64,000 nucleotides of DNA from Clostridium sp. 1001275B_160808_H3 (GCF_015550425.1 NZ_JADNAT010000017.1:1-64000), one strand, 5' to 3'. Positions 27,945-37,103 are shown, counted from the first letter of the stretch. The notes: generated by a model from the letters alone, not told the origin. Program-made: numbers and translations.

Positions 27945-29168
27945 TTATTTACCAGCTTTCTTTAGTGTTTCATTCATTTTTGCTTTAACTGTTATAGGAA
28001 GACCAAATAAGTTTATAAACCCAGCAGAATCTTTTTGATCATATACAGCATCTTCTCCAAATGTTGCATACTCTTCGCTATATAAGGAGTAAGGAGAAGT
28101 CATTCCAGCATTTATTATATTTCCTTTATATAATTTAAGTTTTACTTCACCAGTAACAGTTTCCTGAGTTTTTTCTATAAATGCGGTTAAAGCTTCTCTA
28201 AGGGGAGTAAACCATTGGCCGTTATAAACAATTTCTGCAAATTTTAATGCTACAATTTCTTTGTAGTGAGAAGTTTCCTTATCAAGGCAAATTTCTTCTA
28301 AATCTTTATGAGCTTTGTAAAGTATAGTTCCAGCTGGGGTTTCATAAACACCTCTGGATTTCATTCCAACTAACCTATTTTCAACCATGTCAATTATTCC
28401 AATGGCATTTTCTCCGCCTATTTTATTAAGCTTTTCAATTAAAGTAACACCATCTAATTTCTCACCGTTTAATTCAACTGGAATACCTTTTTCAAATTTT
28501 AAAGTTATATAAGTTGATTTATCAGGTGCTTTTTCCAATGTATTTGTTAGCTCTAAGATTTTATCATAGTTTGGCTCATTATTTGGATCTTCTAAATCAA
28601 GGCCTTCATGACTTAAATGCCATAAATTTTTATCTTTACTATAATTAGTTTCGTAGCTTATTGCTATTGGAATTTCTTTATCCAAAGCGTATTTAATTTC
28701 TTCTTCTCTAGATTTTATATCCCAAATTCTCCATGGAGCTATTATTTCCATGTCTGGCGCAAAGGCTTTAACAGCAAGCTCAAATCTTACTTGGTCATTT
28801 CCTTTGCCAGTACATCCATGACAAATAGCATCAGCTCCTTCAGCTAAAGCTATTTCAACTAATCTTTTACCGATTATTGGTCTTGCAAAAGATGTACCAA
28901 GAAGATATTTTCCTTCATAAATAGCATTAGCCTTAATAGTAGGGAAAATATATTCATTAACAAACTCATGAGTTAAATCTTCTATATAGCACTTTGAAGC
29001 CCCAGTTTTAAGTGCTTTTTCTTTTAGACCTACGAGTTCATCCTTTTGTCCAACATTACCAACTACAGCAATAACTTCACAGTTATAATTTTCTTTTAGC
29101 CAAGAAATAATTATTGAAGTATCTAATCCTCCTGAATAGGCTAGTACAACTTTATTAATTTTTTTCAT
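27945..29168 (-). CDS. argG: Argininosuccinate synthase
   Basis: ATP-dependent joining of citrulline and aspartate. The 407-aa protein has the PP-loop AYSGGLDTS at residues 9-17, [14 protein letters not shown] near residue 113 and the family's [24 protein letters not shown] segment (here [13 protein letters not shown] near residue 272). It is first in the arginine operon, about 265 bases downstream of a predicted promoter. Position of argG and argH ahead of the early genes lets citrulline conversion be expressed first. Confidence 0.96.
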   Translation of the reverse strand: MKKINKVVLAYSGGLDTSIIISWLKENYNCEVIAVVGNVGQKDELVGLKEKALKTGASKCYIEDLTHEFVNEYIFPTIKANAIYEGKYLLGTSFARPIIGKRLVEIALAEGADAICHGCTGKGNDQVRFELAVKAFAPDMEIIAPWRIWDIKSREEEIKYALDKEIPIAISYETNYSKDKNLWHLSHEGLDLEDPNNEPNYDKILELTNTLEKAPDKSTYITLKFEKGIPVELNGEKLDGVTLIEKLNKIGGENAIGIIDMVENRLVGMKSRGVYETPAGTILYKAHKDLEEICLDKETSHYKEIVALKFAEIVYNGQWFTPLREALTAFIEKTQETVTGEVKLKLYKGNIINAGMTSPYSLYSEEYATFGEDAVYDQKDSAGFINLFGLPITVKAKMNETLKKAGK

Positions 29169-29441
29169 ATATTAAAGCCCCCTTGTATATTGCTAAGAAT
29201 AAAAGAAAGAATATTTATAAATAGCAACAGTATATTTATTACTAATAAAAATTTGTTTGATTTATATGCTTCAATTATCTATTTAATTATCAAACATTTA
29301 TATTTAAAAACATTTATAGATTTATTTGATAGAATTAGCAATATTGAAGCCATATTTGTTTAGATATTATATAGGCTACTAAAATATTAAAAGTAGTCAA
29401 ATAAAAATATTCATATAGTTTGCGAGAAAACTATGTTTATA

Positions 29442-29493
29442 ATTATACAGCTTATGGTATAATTATGCAATGGTATATTTGAATAATTATTCA
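29442..29493 (-). promoter_or_regulatory. Arginine operon promoter with ArgR-type operator
   Basis: On the minus strand TTGCAT (29465-29470) and TATAAT (29442-29447) are 17 bases apart. A perfect palindrome TGAATAATTATTCA (29480-29493), matching the ARG-box pattern TGAAT-N4-ATTCA of ArgR/AhrC regulators, lies just upstream of the -35 box. A second, weaker half (ATGAATATTTTTATTTGA, minus strand) lies near 29398-29416 in the early leader. The transcript would begin with a stem-loop (ATAGTTT/AAACTAT, 29416-29436). The remaining leader to 29169 shows no recognisable riboswitch. Confidence 0.75.
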
Positions 29494-29617
29494 AATATTT
29501 CGTATAAATCTTGCGCGATAATAGTATGTATATGATATTGATGCATTTTTATGAACTAGTTTATGAATGTTTTTTTATTTAAAAATTTTAAAATATGCTG
29601 TCATACAATTAAAATTA

Positions 29618-29645
29618 AAGGGATGTCAAAGACATCCCAAGTAAT
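29618..29645 (-). terminator. Hairpin terminator after the DUF4363 gene
   Basis: GGGATGTC and GACATCCC form an 8-bp stem with an AAA loop, about 85 bases after the minus-strand stop of the DUF4363 gene. The T run is imperfect (CCCTTTAATTTTAATT). Outside this and the arginine promoter, the 29169-29722 gap is AT-rich without open frames. Confidence 0.6.
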
Positions 29646-29722
29646 TTTTATTTCATATAAGCTTTGCATGTTTATAATTAAGTGCAAATTAAAATAAGAT
29701 CAGATTGAATTAAAAAATTATT

Positions 29723-30103
29723 TTAAAATAAATTTTGTAAATTAGGCTTTTGTAGATCTTTTAAATGTTCGGCTGCATATCTTACTACATGAAGAGTTGC
29801 TAATGATTCAGCCTTATCTTCACCTTTTATATAAAGAGTTAACTTTAGGGATTCATTCATTAATGAATCATAATCAACATGATTTAGATATATTGCAGGA
29901 ATATCAGCTTTTTCCTTAATTAATGATAATAGTTCAACTGAACTTTCATATGCTAAATATTCTTCGCCTTCAGCAAGAAGATCTTCTATTTCTTCACATT
30001 TTATCATTACATCATCACAAAGTGATACAAATTTAGTATCAAGAAAAAATAATCCTGTAATTAATACTATAAATAGGAGTATAGAAATAATGCTGTTTTT
30101 CAT
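29723..30103 (-). CDS. DUF4363 family protein
   Basis: A 126-aa protein with one N-terminal hydrophobic segment (residues 5-22, SIISILLFIVLITGLFFL) and an outward helical domain. It matches the layout of DUF4363 proteins, small membrane-anchored proteins often encoded next to DUF421 genes in spore-forming Clostridia. Its first codon touches the last codon of the upstream DUF421 gene, so the two are translated together. The biochemical role is unknown. Confidence 0.75.
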   Translation of the reverse strand: MKNSIISILLFIVLITGLFFLDTKFVSLCDDVMIKCEEIEDLLAEGEEYLAYESSVELLSLIKEKADIPAIYLNHVDYDSLMNESLKLTLYIKGEDKAESLATLHVVRYAAEHLKDLQKPNLQNLF

Positions 30104-30789
30104 TAATTATCCTCCTTATCTGTATGAAGTTGGTAAATAAATTTACCTTTAGTATCTGTCATTGCAATTAACACATCTTTAATTGAGTTAACCTTATGTT
30201 TCTTTAGTTCATTTTGAATCCACTCATCAGTTTTATTTCCGGAAGTTAGTGCATTTCTATTTATTCTACCATCTAAAACATAAATAATAGGTAGTCTAGG
30301 CTCAGATGAACTAGTATTTTGAGAATTTGAGATTCCATCACTAGATTTATTAGAAGTTAGAAAGGACATTTGTCCGTTATTTTCTAATATACCAAATTCA
30401 ATTTCACTTAAGTCAAAATATCCAGCAAGTCTTATTTCTTCCATAAGTTCATCTAAGTTAATTTGTTGTTTTTTTAGAGTTTCAAAATTTATTTTACCTC
30501 TATTTATTAATATGCAAGGTTCACCCTCTAAAATTTTCCTAGCTTTTTGGCTTTTTAGTTGAATTAATGATAATACCGTCTTAATAAATAGTAAAGTTAT
30601 AATAGGAATAACGCCTAATATTAATGGTAATCGTGTATCTTGCATCGGTAATGCAGCTAAATCTGAAATCATTATAGTAATTACAAATTCATAAGGCTGC
30701 AATTCTCCAATTTGTCTCTTTCCCATTAACCTAACTACTAATATAACTAAAGCATAAAGAAAAATTGTTCTAATTAGTACAATAAACAT
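30103..30789 (-). CDS. DUF421 (YetF-like) membrane protein
   Basis: The 228-aa protein has three N-terminal membrane helices (about residues 3-80) containing the family signature RLMGKRQIGELQPYEFVITIMISDLA. A soluble domain follows (about 85-228) with GEPCILINRGKINFETLKKQQINLDELMEEIR and a terminal GNKTDEWIQNELKKHK. An insert of Ser/Asn-rich sequence near residues 145-160 is less conserved. DUF421 proteins have been linked to spore membranes or stress, but the function is not established. GAGGTGG precedes the start. Confidence 0.88.
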   Translation of the reverse strand: MFIVLIRTIFLYALVILVVRLMGKRQIGELQPYEFVITIMISDLAALPMQDTRLPLILGVIPIITLLFIKTVLSLIQLKSQKARKILEGEPCILINRGKINFETLKKQQINLDELMEEIRLAGYFDLSEIEFGILENNGQMSFLTSNKSSDGISNSQNTSSSEPRLPIIYVLDGRINRNALTSGNKTDEWIQNELKKHKVNSIKDVLIAMTDTKGKFIYQLHTDKEDN

Positions 30790-30986
30790 AAAACCACCTC
30801 GTAAGAGATATTATTTGTATAAATGCATAGATTTATTCTTATATTAATAAGGTGAGTATTATATGAGTATTAATAAGGTAGTATTATGTAAGATATTTTT
30901 ATAGATTTTTTGAACATTCAGTATATAATATTAAATAAGGATATTTAGAAAATATTGACAAAAAGTTTAGCTGGAGGAGGGCAATT

Positions 30987-32642
30987 ATGAGTATTTTTAA
31001 GATAAAATACCAGGGCAAAGAATATGATGTTCAAGAGGGTATTACTTACAAGGAATTTATAGACACTTCACTAAAAATAGATTCAACGGATGTAGCATTA
31101 TGCAGAGTAAATAGAAAGTATCATGAGTTGTTTAGAGTTATAGATAGAGATGGTGATATAGAATTAATAATGTTTGATAGTACTATAGGATATAAAATTT
31201 ACACTAGGACATTACAGTTCATTTTTATAAAAGCTACTTTAGACCTTTTCGATAATTCAGTTATAACAATTGAACATAGTCTTGGAGAAGGGGTATTTGG
31301 TGAACTTCATAAGGAAGAAGTTTTAAGTACTGGAGATATAGATAAGATAAAGTTGAAAATGAAAGAGATTATCGAAAAAGACTTACCTATAAATAAGATA
31401 AGAGTAAAAAGAGAAAAAGCTATTGAAATATTTAAGGGATATGGAATGGATGATAAGGTTTCTTTATTAAATCATGTATCTTTTGAAAATGTAAATTTAT
31501 ATGAATTAGATGGAAGATATGATTATTTCTATGGTCAAATGGCATATTCAACAGGAGTGATTAAAGCATTTGATTTAATGTATTATGAGCCAGGATTTGT
31601 ATTAAGATATCCAGAAAAAGATAATTTAAATTCTGTATCTGATTTTAAGGAAAATAGAAAGTTATCTCAAATTTTTATGGAAACAGAAAGATGGCTTAAC
31701 ATTCTAGGCGTTGGAGAAGTTGGCTCATTAAATGACAAAGTTGAAAATATAGAGTTTAGAGATTTAATTATGGTTTCTGAAGCTTTGCATGAAAAGAAAA
31801 TAGCACAAATAGCTGATATGATAAATGAAAGAAAAGAAACAAAGGTTGTGTTAATAGCAGGGCCTAGCTCTTCAGGTAAGACTACTTTTGCTAATAGATT
31901 ATCAGTTCAACTTAGAGTAAATGGGTATGTACCAATCCCTATATCATTAGATGATTATTTTGTAGATAGAGACCATACTCCAAAAGACGAAAATGGAGAA
32001 TATGATTTTGAAAGTATCTATTCTTTAGATTTAGAATTATTTAATTCTAATTTAAGCAGTTTGCTAAGAGGAGAGGAAGTAGAAATTCCAAGTTTTAATT
32101 TTAAAAAGGGTGGAAGAGAGTGGGTTGGTAATAAGTTAACCCTTCCAAGCAATGGAATATTATTAATTGAAGGAATCCATGGGTTAAATCCAATTCTTAC
32201 TTCATCAATTTCAGATAATCAAAAATTTAAAATTTATATATCTGCACTAACTCAATTAAATTTAGATAATCATAATAGAATAGCAACTACTGATATAAGA
32301 AGAGTAAGAAGAATCGTTAGAGATCATTTATCTAGAGGGTATGGAGCAGAACAAACCTTGAAGATGTGGCCATCTATTAGAAGAGGAGAAGAAAGAAATA
32401 TTTTTGTTTTCCAAGAAGAAGCTGATGTTATGTTTAATTCAACTTTAGTTTATGAATTATGTGTATTAAAGAAATATGCACTAGAAGAGCTAGATAAAAT
32501 TGGTCAAGACAGTCCAGTTTATTTAGAAGCAAGTAGACTAAAATCATTTTTAGGTTTCTTTAAAGAAATAGATAAGGATTATGTACCAACTAATAGTATA
32601 TTAAGAGAATTTATAGGTGGAAGCGTATTTTATAAATACTAG
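30987..32642 (+). CDS. TGS-domain nucleoside kinase (uridine kinase-like)
   Basis: A 551-aa fusion. The N-terminal part (about 1-230) resembles the TGS and second additional domains of threonyl-tRNA synthetase (KYQGKEYDVQEGITYKEF, HSLGEGVFGELH). A phosphoribulokinase/uridine-kinase domain follows (about 285-485), with Walker A AGPSSSGKTTFANRL near residue 291 and SLDDYFVDRDHTPKDENGEYDFESIYSLD near 320. This architecture is common in Clostridia and Thermotoga; uridine or another nucleoside is the presumed substrate, unproven here. GGAGGAGGGC gives a strong ribosome binding site. It is monocistronic, and a family B repeat follows. Confidence 0.88.
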   Translation: MSIFKIKYQGKEYDVQEGITYKEFIDTSLKIDSTDVALCRVNRKYHELFRVIDRDGDIELIMFDSTIGYKIYTRTLQFIFIKATLDLFDNSVITIEHSLGEGVFGELHKEEVLSTGDIDKIKLKMKEIIEKDLPINKIRVKREKAIEIFKGYGMDDKVSLLNHVSFENVNLYELDGRYDYFYGQMAYSTGVIKAFDLMYYEPGFVLRYPEKDNLNSVSDFKENRKLSQIFMETERWLNILGVGEVGSLNDKVENIEFRDLIMVSEALHEKKIAQIADMINERKETKVVLIAGPSSSGKTTFANRLSVQLRVNGYVPIPISLDDYFVDRDHTPKDENGEYDFESIYSLDLELFNSNLSSLLRGEEVEIPSFNFKKGGREWVGNKLTLPSNGILLIEGIHGLNPILTSSISDNQKFKIYISALTQLNLDNHNRIATTDIRRVRRIVRDHLSRGYGAEQTLKMWPSIRRGEERNIFVFQEEADVMFNSTLVYELCVLKKYALEELDKIGQDSPVYLEASRLKSFLGFFKEIDKDYVPTNSILREFIGGSVFYKY

Positions 32643-32783
32643 AAAAGTGAAAGGATGAAAGAGTGAGAGAATGAAAGAATTTAGGAAATAATTTACCTTC
32701 GTTAAATTATGAAAGTGTAAAAAATCTTAAAAATTTTTATTTTATTTTTTTCATTTCTTAACTTTTTCATTCTTAAATTACTT
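32640..32783. repeat. Intergenic repeat, family B
   Basis: Purine words (AAAAGTGAAAGGATGAAAGA, GTGAGAGAATGAAAGAATTT) at the left face the pyrimidine words TTTTTTCATTTCTTAACTTT and TTTCATTCTT at the right. The middle contains AATAATTTACCTTCGTTAAATTAT, an imperfect hairpin. It fills the gap to the next gene's ribosome binding site. Confidence 0.6.
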
Positions 32784-32795
32784 ATGGGGGTTTTT

Positions 32796-33428
32796 ATGGT
32801 ATTAATAAATGATTATAAAAAAGTAATTATAGAATTAACTGATGATGATTTCATTTATAAAAGTTTTTTTAGAAAAGTAAAAATAAAAAAATCAGATATT
32901 AGAAGTGTTTTTTATGATGAAGGCTATTTAGGAATACTAACTTATAGGGGGAAAATTTACTCGTTAAGTTTGGGTTCTCTTTTATGGAGTGAAAAAGGTA
33001 AGCTTGAAGATTTAAGAAAAGAGCTAAATAAGGAGAATATATTATTTGATTACACTAATACCAAAGTTTTTAAAGAAATTTTTCCTTTTTATTTAATTTC
33101 CACTTCTATTATAAATCTTATAGAAAAGCCTAGATTTGCGATATTAATATTTTTAATTTTTATTATAGGAATAATATATAGTAGAAAGGTTACTATATTT
33201 GAAAACAATGTATTTAATATTGATAAAGATGAATTGGAAGTTATAAGAAGAAAGAGTATACTTAAGTATAAAAGGCACGAAATAGATAAGATTAATTTAA
33301 AAAGAGAGTTAAATGGTATAACTACTATTTACTTTAAGAAAAATGATAATAAGTTTAGACTTTATTTTAAGGATAATCCTTACTTAATAAAAATATATGA
33401 TTTAAGTTTAGTTAAACTCTTTGGTTAA
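32796..33428 (+). CDS. Hypothetical membrane protein with PH-like flanks
   Basis: A 210-aa protein I do not recognise. Residues 1-85 are soluble and beta-rich (YKKVIIELTDDDFIYKSFF, KKSDIRSVFYDEGYLGIL). One or two hydrophobic segments follow at about 98-140. A second beta-rich stretch (IFENNVFNIDKDELEVIRRK, HEIDKINLKRELNGITTIYF) echoes the first, as in bacterial PH-like membrane proteins. GGGGGT before 32796 selects this start over the ATG at 32784. No operon partner is present. Confidence 0.6.
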   Translation: MVLINDYKKVIIELTDDDFIYKSFFRKVKIKKSDIRSVFYDEGYLGILTYRGKIYSLSLGSLLWSEKGKLEDLRKELNKENILFDYTNTKVFKEIFPFYLISTSIINLIEKPRFAILIFLIFIIGIIYSRKVTIFENNVFNIDKDELEVIRRKSILKYKRHEIDKINLKRELNGITTIYFKKNDNKFRLYFKDNPYLIKIYDLSLVKLFG

Positions 33429-33676
33429 TATTTTTTATGTAATAAGTTATAAAATTAAATAGGTATAATAAATAATCAATATATTCATTTAATTAAAAGA
33501 GTGAAGCATTTATATTTAAGTTTTATATAAATTAGTAAAATACTAAATTTATTCATATACTATAATTTATTAGGTGTTCTACTTATACATTTAATAAGTA
33601 ATAGCTTGTATAGATTTTTAATTAATTCCAATATATAATATGTATAGCAAAATTAAATACAAAAGGAGAAAAAATC

Positions 33677-34357
33677 ATGAGTGGCATGGGTGTTTTTGAT
33701 ATATTAGGCCCTATAATGGTAGGACCATCTTCATCACATACTGCAGGAGCAGCAAGATTAGGTAAAGTTGCTCGAGCGATTGCAGGTGATGATGTTATAG
33801 AAGTGACATTTTTATTACATGGATCATTTGGAAAAACCTATAAGGGACATGGTACTGACAGAGCTTTAGTTGCAGGAATAATGGGAATGGATCCTTCAGA
33901 TGAAAGACTTAGGGATTCACTTGAAATTGCAAAAGAAAAAGGAATAAAAATAACATTTAAAGACGAAGATTTAGGAGATTATCATCCTAATACTGTTAGA
34001 TTTTTAATTAAGTGTAAAAATGGTAAAGAGTGTGATGTTATAGGAAGTTCAATTGGTGGAGGAAATATTGAAATCGTTGAAATAAACGGAAATAAAGTTA
34101 AATTCACAGGTGCTTATGCAACGATAATAACTTCCCATAGAGATATACCTGGAACTGTAGCAAAGGTTACAAATATTTTATATGATAATAAAGTTAATAT
34201 TGCATTTTTAAATTTAGGCAGAAGTCAAAGAGGTAAAAATGCAACTATGACATTTGAAGTTGATAGTAAAATTTCAGATGAATTAATAGAACAAATAAAA
34301 GAAGTTGAAGGAATAGAAAAAGTAATCCTTATTAATAAAGTTGAGGAGGGTGAGTAG
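33677..34357 (+). CDS. sdaAB: L-serine dehydratase, iron-sulfur-dependent, beta subunit
   Basis: One half of the [4Fe-4S] L-serine deaminase that makes pyruvate and ammonia. The 226-aa protein has VFDILGPIMVGPSSSHTAGAARLG (residues 5-28) and HGSFGKTYKGHGTDRALVAGIMG, the beta-domain signatures. A C-terminal ACT domain (about 148-222, TSHRDIPGTVAKVTNILYDN) may sense serine. AAAGGAG precedes the start. The alpha gene starts one base after its stop. Confidence 0.95.
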   Translation: MSGMGVFDILGPIMVGPSSSHTAGAARLGKVARAIAGDDVIEVTFLLHGSFGKTYKGHGTDRALVAGIMGMDPSDERLRDSLEIAKEKGIKITFKDEDLGDYHPNTVRFLIKCKNGKECDVIGSSIGGGNIEIVEINGNKVKFTGAYATIITSHRDIPGTVAKVTNILYDNKVNIAFLNLGRSQRGKNATMTFEVDSKISDELIEQIKEVEGIEKVILINKVEEGE

Positions 34358-34358
34358 T

Positions 34359-35240
34359 TTGGATATAGCAAAATCTGGAGAAGAACTTGTACATATATGT
34401 GAAGAAAATTCAATTTCATTAAGTGAATACGCAATTATAAGAGAAATGGAAGATAGGGATATTTCAAGAGAAGAGGTATTTCTAAAAATGAAAAAAACTT
34501 TAGATGCCATGAGAAGTGGGGCAACTGAAGCAAGAGAAAAAGAAGTATATTCAGTTAGTGGGCTAATTGGTGGAGATGCATATAAAATGCAACAATATTT
34601 AAAAAAGGGAAACTCTTTAACTGGAGATACTATGGTTTTAGCGATGGCTATGGCATTATCATCATCAGAAGTAAATGCATCAATGGGGAAAATAGTTGCA
34701 TGCCCTACTGCTGGTTCTTGCGGTATTTTACCAGCTGTTATTTTAACAGCTGGAGAAAGGCTTGGAAAAAATGATGAAGAATTAATGAGAGCATTATTTG
34801 CATCAGCAGCAGTTGGAATGATAATTGGAAGAAATGCAACTTTTGCAGGTGCTGAAGGTGGGTGCCAAGCCGAATGTGGATCAGCGGCAGCAATGGCATC
34901 AGCAGCAGTTGTAGAGATGATGGGTGGAACACCAAAAATGTCATTAGATGCAGCTGCTATAGTATTTAAAAATATATTAGGCTTAGTTTGTGATCCAGTT
35001 GCTGGATTAGTAGAAATTCCATGTGCTAAAAGAAATGCTTCTGGAGCTATGAGTGCATTATGTACAGCAGATTTAGTAATGGCAGGTGTAGAATCTAAGA
35101 TACCTTTTGATGATGCATTATCTGCAATGTACAAAGTAGGAAGAAGTTTACCAGCTTCATTAAGAGAAACTGCACAAGGTGGCGTAGCAGTAACAAAAGC
35201 TGGATTAATGTTAAAGAAAAAAGTCTTTGGAGACAATTAA
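34359..35240 (+). CDS. sdaAA: L-serine dehydratase, iron-sulfur-dependent, alpha subunit
   Basis: Catalytic subunit, 293 aa. Cysteines for the [4Fe-4S] cluster are seen in ACPTAGSCGILPAV (near residues 110-123), GGCQAECGSAAAM near 168 and CDPVAGLVEIPCAKRNA near 211. The best start is TTG at 34359, with GAGGAGGG eight bases upstream; an in-frame TTG at 34341 would place that site inside the gene. The split form with adjacent beta subunit is standard in Firmicutes. The oxygen-labile cluster fits an anaerobe. Confidence 0.94.
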   Translation: MDIAKSGEELVHICEENSISLSEYAIIREMEDRDISREEVFLKMKKTLDAMRSGATEAREKEVYSVSGLIGGDAYKMQQYLKKGNSLTGDTMVLAMAMALSSSEVNASMGKIVACPTAGSCGILPAVILTAGERLGKNDEELMRALFASAAVGMIIGRNATFAGAEGGCQAECGSAAAMASAAVVEMMGGTPKMSLDAAAIVFKNILGLVCDPVAGLVEIPCAKRNASGAMSALCTADLVMAGVESKIPFDDALSAMYKVGRSLPASLRETAQGGVAVTKAGLMLKKKVFGDN

Positions 35241-35250
35241 TATTGTGATA

Positions 35251-35296
35251 AATATAAATAGAGTATGCTTATTTCGCATGCTCTATTTATATTTAT
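35251..35296 (+). terminator. Terminator after sdaAA
   Basis: AAATAGAGTATGC pairs with GCATGCTCTATTT around a short loop, extended by AAATAT/ATATTT. It lies 15 bases past the stop codon. Confidence 0.8.
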
Positions 35297-35337
35297 CCAC
35301 TAATATTTATTAATAAATATTTAGGAAGCGAAAGAGC

Positions 35338-35545
35338 ACAAATTAATAGTTAATAGTGAAAGAGTTAAGGAGGTTTTACTACGTAAAACTTAAAGAATTA
35401 ATTTGTGTAAAGCACAATATAAATTAAAAATCCCTTAAGGATTTTTCTATAACTCTATCATTTTTTCATTCGGCTTTCCTAAAATTAATGCAATAACTTA
35501 TTCATTCTATAATTTTTCATTTAGCGAATATGAATTATCACCTTA
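35338..35545. repeat. Intergenic repeat, family B (long copy)
   Basis: AATTAATAGTTAATAGTGAA and AGAGTTAAGGAGGTTTTACT at the left face CTATAACTCTATCATTTTTT, TTCATTCGGCTTTCCT and TCATTCTATAATTTTTCATT at the right. TTTTACTACGTAAAA and AAATCCCTTAAGGATTT are internal hairpins. It fills the sdaAA-HxlR gap. Confidence 0.6.
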
Positions 35546-35563
35546 ATTCTTCGGCGTAAATTA

Positions 35564-35947
35564 TTAATTATCCATTGAGTTTCCGTTCATCATATCTATA
35601 TAATCCTCACCATAATTATGCATAGCCTGAAGTACAGGCATTATTTTTTCTCCAACAGCAGTTAGGCCATATTCAACTTTGGGAGGAACTACAGGATAAA
35701 CTTTTCTGTAAATTAAATTGTCTTCTTCTAGGCTTCTAAGTTGATTTGTAAGCATTTTTTGAGTAACATTAGGAAGCTTTCTTTTTAAATCACTAAATCT
35801 AAGCGGTTCTTTGCATAAATACCATAGTATTAATATTTTCCATTTGCCAGAAATTAGCTTATGCACCAAAATCATTGGACATATCTCATGAGAGTTATTT
35901 GATTCGTTTATATAACAATCATTATGAGTTATTGAGAATTTCTCCAT
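35564..35947 (-). CDS. HxlR-family transcriptional regulator
   Basis: A 127-aa winged-helix regulator. The family core reads CPMILVHKLISGKWKILILWYL (about residues 24-45), with SDLKRKLPNVTQKMLTNQLRSLEEDNLI (recognition helix and wing) and KVEYGLTAVGEKIMPVLQAM. Two extra cysteines (C11, C24) could allow redox sensing, as in YodB-type members; CPMI near residue 24 is the usual sensing position. It diverges from the azoreductase gene, the common arrangement for quinone- or aldehyde-responsive HxlR pairs. Confidence 0.92.
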   Translation of the reverse strand: MEKFSITHNDCYINESNNSHEICPMILVHKLISGKWKILILWYLCKEPLRFSDLKRKLPNVTQKMLTNQLRSLEEDNLIYRKVYPVVPPKVEYGLTAVGEKIMPVLQAMHNYGEDYIDMMNGNSMDN

Positions 35948-36030
35948 ATAATTTCTCCTTATCTATAACATAAATTTCACAAAATTTAATCACAATAAAA
36001 ATATAAGTTATACTATTTTAATTGAGAAGC

Positions 36031-36048
36031 AGTATCAATTTGGATACT
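36031..36048. promoter_or_regulatory. Palindromic operator candidate 1 (HxlR/azoreductase)
   Basis: AGTATC and GATACT flank a 6-base spacer (AATTTG) in the divergent gap. Winged-helix dimers bind such sites, so this is a likely HxlR operator. Inferred from symmetry and position only. Confidence 0.5.
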
Positions 36049-36123
36049 ATGTATAAAAAAAGTGTCTACTTGAAAAAAAAGAATATTTAAACTAGTATTT
36101 ATATTATAGCAAAATACAAGTAT

Positions 36124-36138
36124 ATTACCAATGGTAAT
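36124..36138. promoter_or_regulatory. Palindromic operator candidate 2 (azoreductase)
   Basis: ATTACCAATGGTAAT is a perfect palindrome around one centre base, just before the azoreductase ribosome binding site (AGGAGGAC at 36146). A protein there would block translation start or elongation from the upstream TATTATAG -10-like box. Confidence 0.45.
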
Positions 36139-36156
36139 TACTATTAGGAGGACAAA

Positions 36157-36762
36157 ATGAATAAAGTATTATATATAAAAGCAAATATTAAACCAGAAGG
36201 ACAATCAAGAACATTTAGAATATCAGATAATTTTATAGAAGAATATAAAAAGAATAATCCAAATGATGAAGTAACAGTTTTAGATCTATATAAGGAAGGA
36301 ATTGACTTTTTAAGACCAGAAGATTTAGCAGCTGTATTTGGAGAAAAAACTGAAGAGAGTAAGAAGCACCCAATTTTAAAATATGCTTATCAAATAGCTG
36401 AAGCAGATAAGATTGTTATTTCTACACCAATGTGGAATTTAGGAACACCAGCAATAGTTAAAGCTTATTTTGACTATGTAAGTGTAACAGGAATAACTTT
36501 TAAATATACTGAAAATGGTCCAGTAGGATTATGTAAAGCAACTAAGGCTTTAATAGTTTCTGGAAGAGGTGGAGATTATTCAAATCCAATAACTAAAGAC
36601 CTAGAAATGGGAGAAAGATATTTAAAATCTATTTTAACATTCTTTGGTGTTAAAGATATTAAGAGCGTTGCTGCTGAAAACTTAGATGTATATGGAATAG
36701 ATGTAGAAAAGATTGTTACAGATGAAATAGCTGAAGCAAAAGAAATAGCAAAGAATTTTTAA
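36157..36762 (+). CDS. azoR: FMN-dependent NADH-azoreductase / quinone reductase
   Basis: A 201-aa flavodoxin-fold enzyme of the AzoR/AcpD family. It starts NKVLYIKANIKPEGQSRTFRIS, the FMN phosphate-binding loop. STPMWNLGTPAIVKAYFDYVSVTGITFKYTENGPVG near residues 88-123 and SGRGGDY near residue 134 complete the FMN site. Family members reduce quinones and azo dyes. It is divergent from the HxlR gene and probably induced by electrophiles. Confidence 0.93.
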   Translation: MNKVLYIKANIKPEGQSRTFRISDNFIEEYKKNNPNDEVTVLDLYKEGIDFLRPEDLAAVFGEKTEESKKHPILKYAYQIAEADKIVISTPMWNLGTPAIVKAYFDYVSVTGITFKYTENGPVGLCKATKALIVSGRGGDYSNPITKDLEMGERYLKSILTFFGVKDIKSVAAENLDVYGIDVEKIVTDEIAEAKEIAKNF

Positions 36763-36889
36763 TTTAAAGATTTAAGAAGAGATTCTAAGGATCAATAAAA
36801 TAGATTAATTTCATCACTTTAAAATAGTTTTATTTTATGAATAGTATAACTTATAAAGCTAATAATAACTTTGTAAGGTGGTGATTTTA

Positions 36890-37048
36890 ATGGATAAGAA
36901 CCCAAGTATAAAATGTACAGTTGAACAATGTAAGTATAATAATACAAATGAAAAATATTGTACATTATCAATGATTCAAGTTGGAACTCATGAAAAAAAT
37001 CCAACTCAAGTAGAATGTACAGATTGTGATTCTTTTGAATTAAGATAA
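36890..37048 (+). CDS. DUF1540 domain protein
   Basis: A small protein of 52 aa, MDKNPSIKCTVEQCKYN. It has a C-x4-C-x7-C ... C-x2-C pattern (cysteines near residues 9, 14, 22, 43 and 46), the DUF1540 metal-binding-like motif. The start is preceded by AAGGTGGTG. Such proteins are abundant in spore-forming Firmicutes; the function is unknown. It is followed by a strong terminator. Confidence 0.88.
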   Translation: MDKNPSIKCTVEQCKYNNTNEKYCTLSMIQVGTHEKNPTQVECTDCDSFELR

Positions 37049-37103
37049 TAATTTTTTAGAATTACAAGCTAGATATTGGATTTAAATTAAATAAATCTAA
37101 GAG

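Noticed and set aside
34283..35236. A 317-codon open frame antisense to sdaAA
   Set aside because: It covers sdaAA almost exactly on the other strand, has Ala/Ser/Pro-rich composition produced by the reverse of GCA and GGA codons, and lacks a ribosome binding site. The plus-strand gene is conserved, so this is a shadow.
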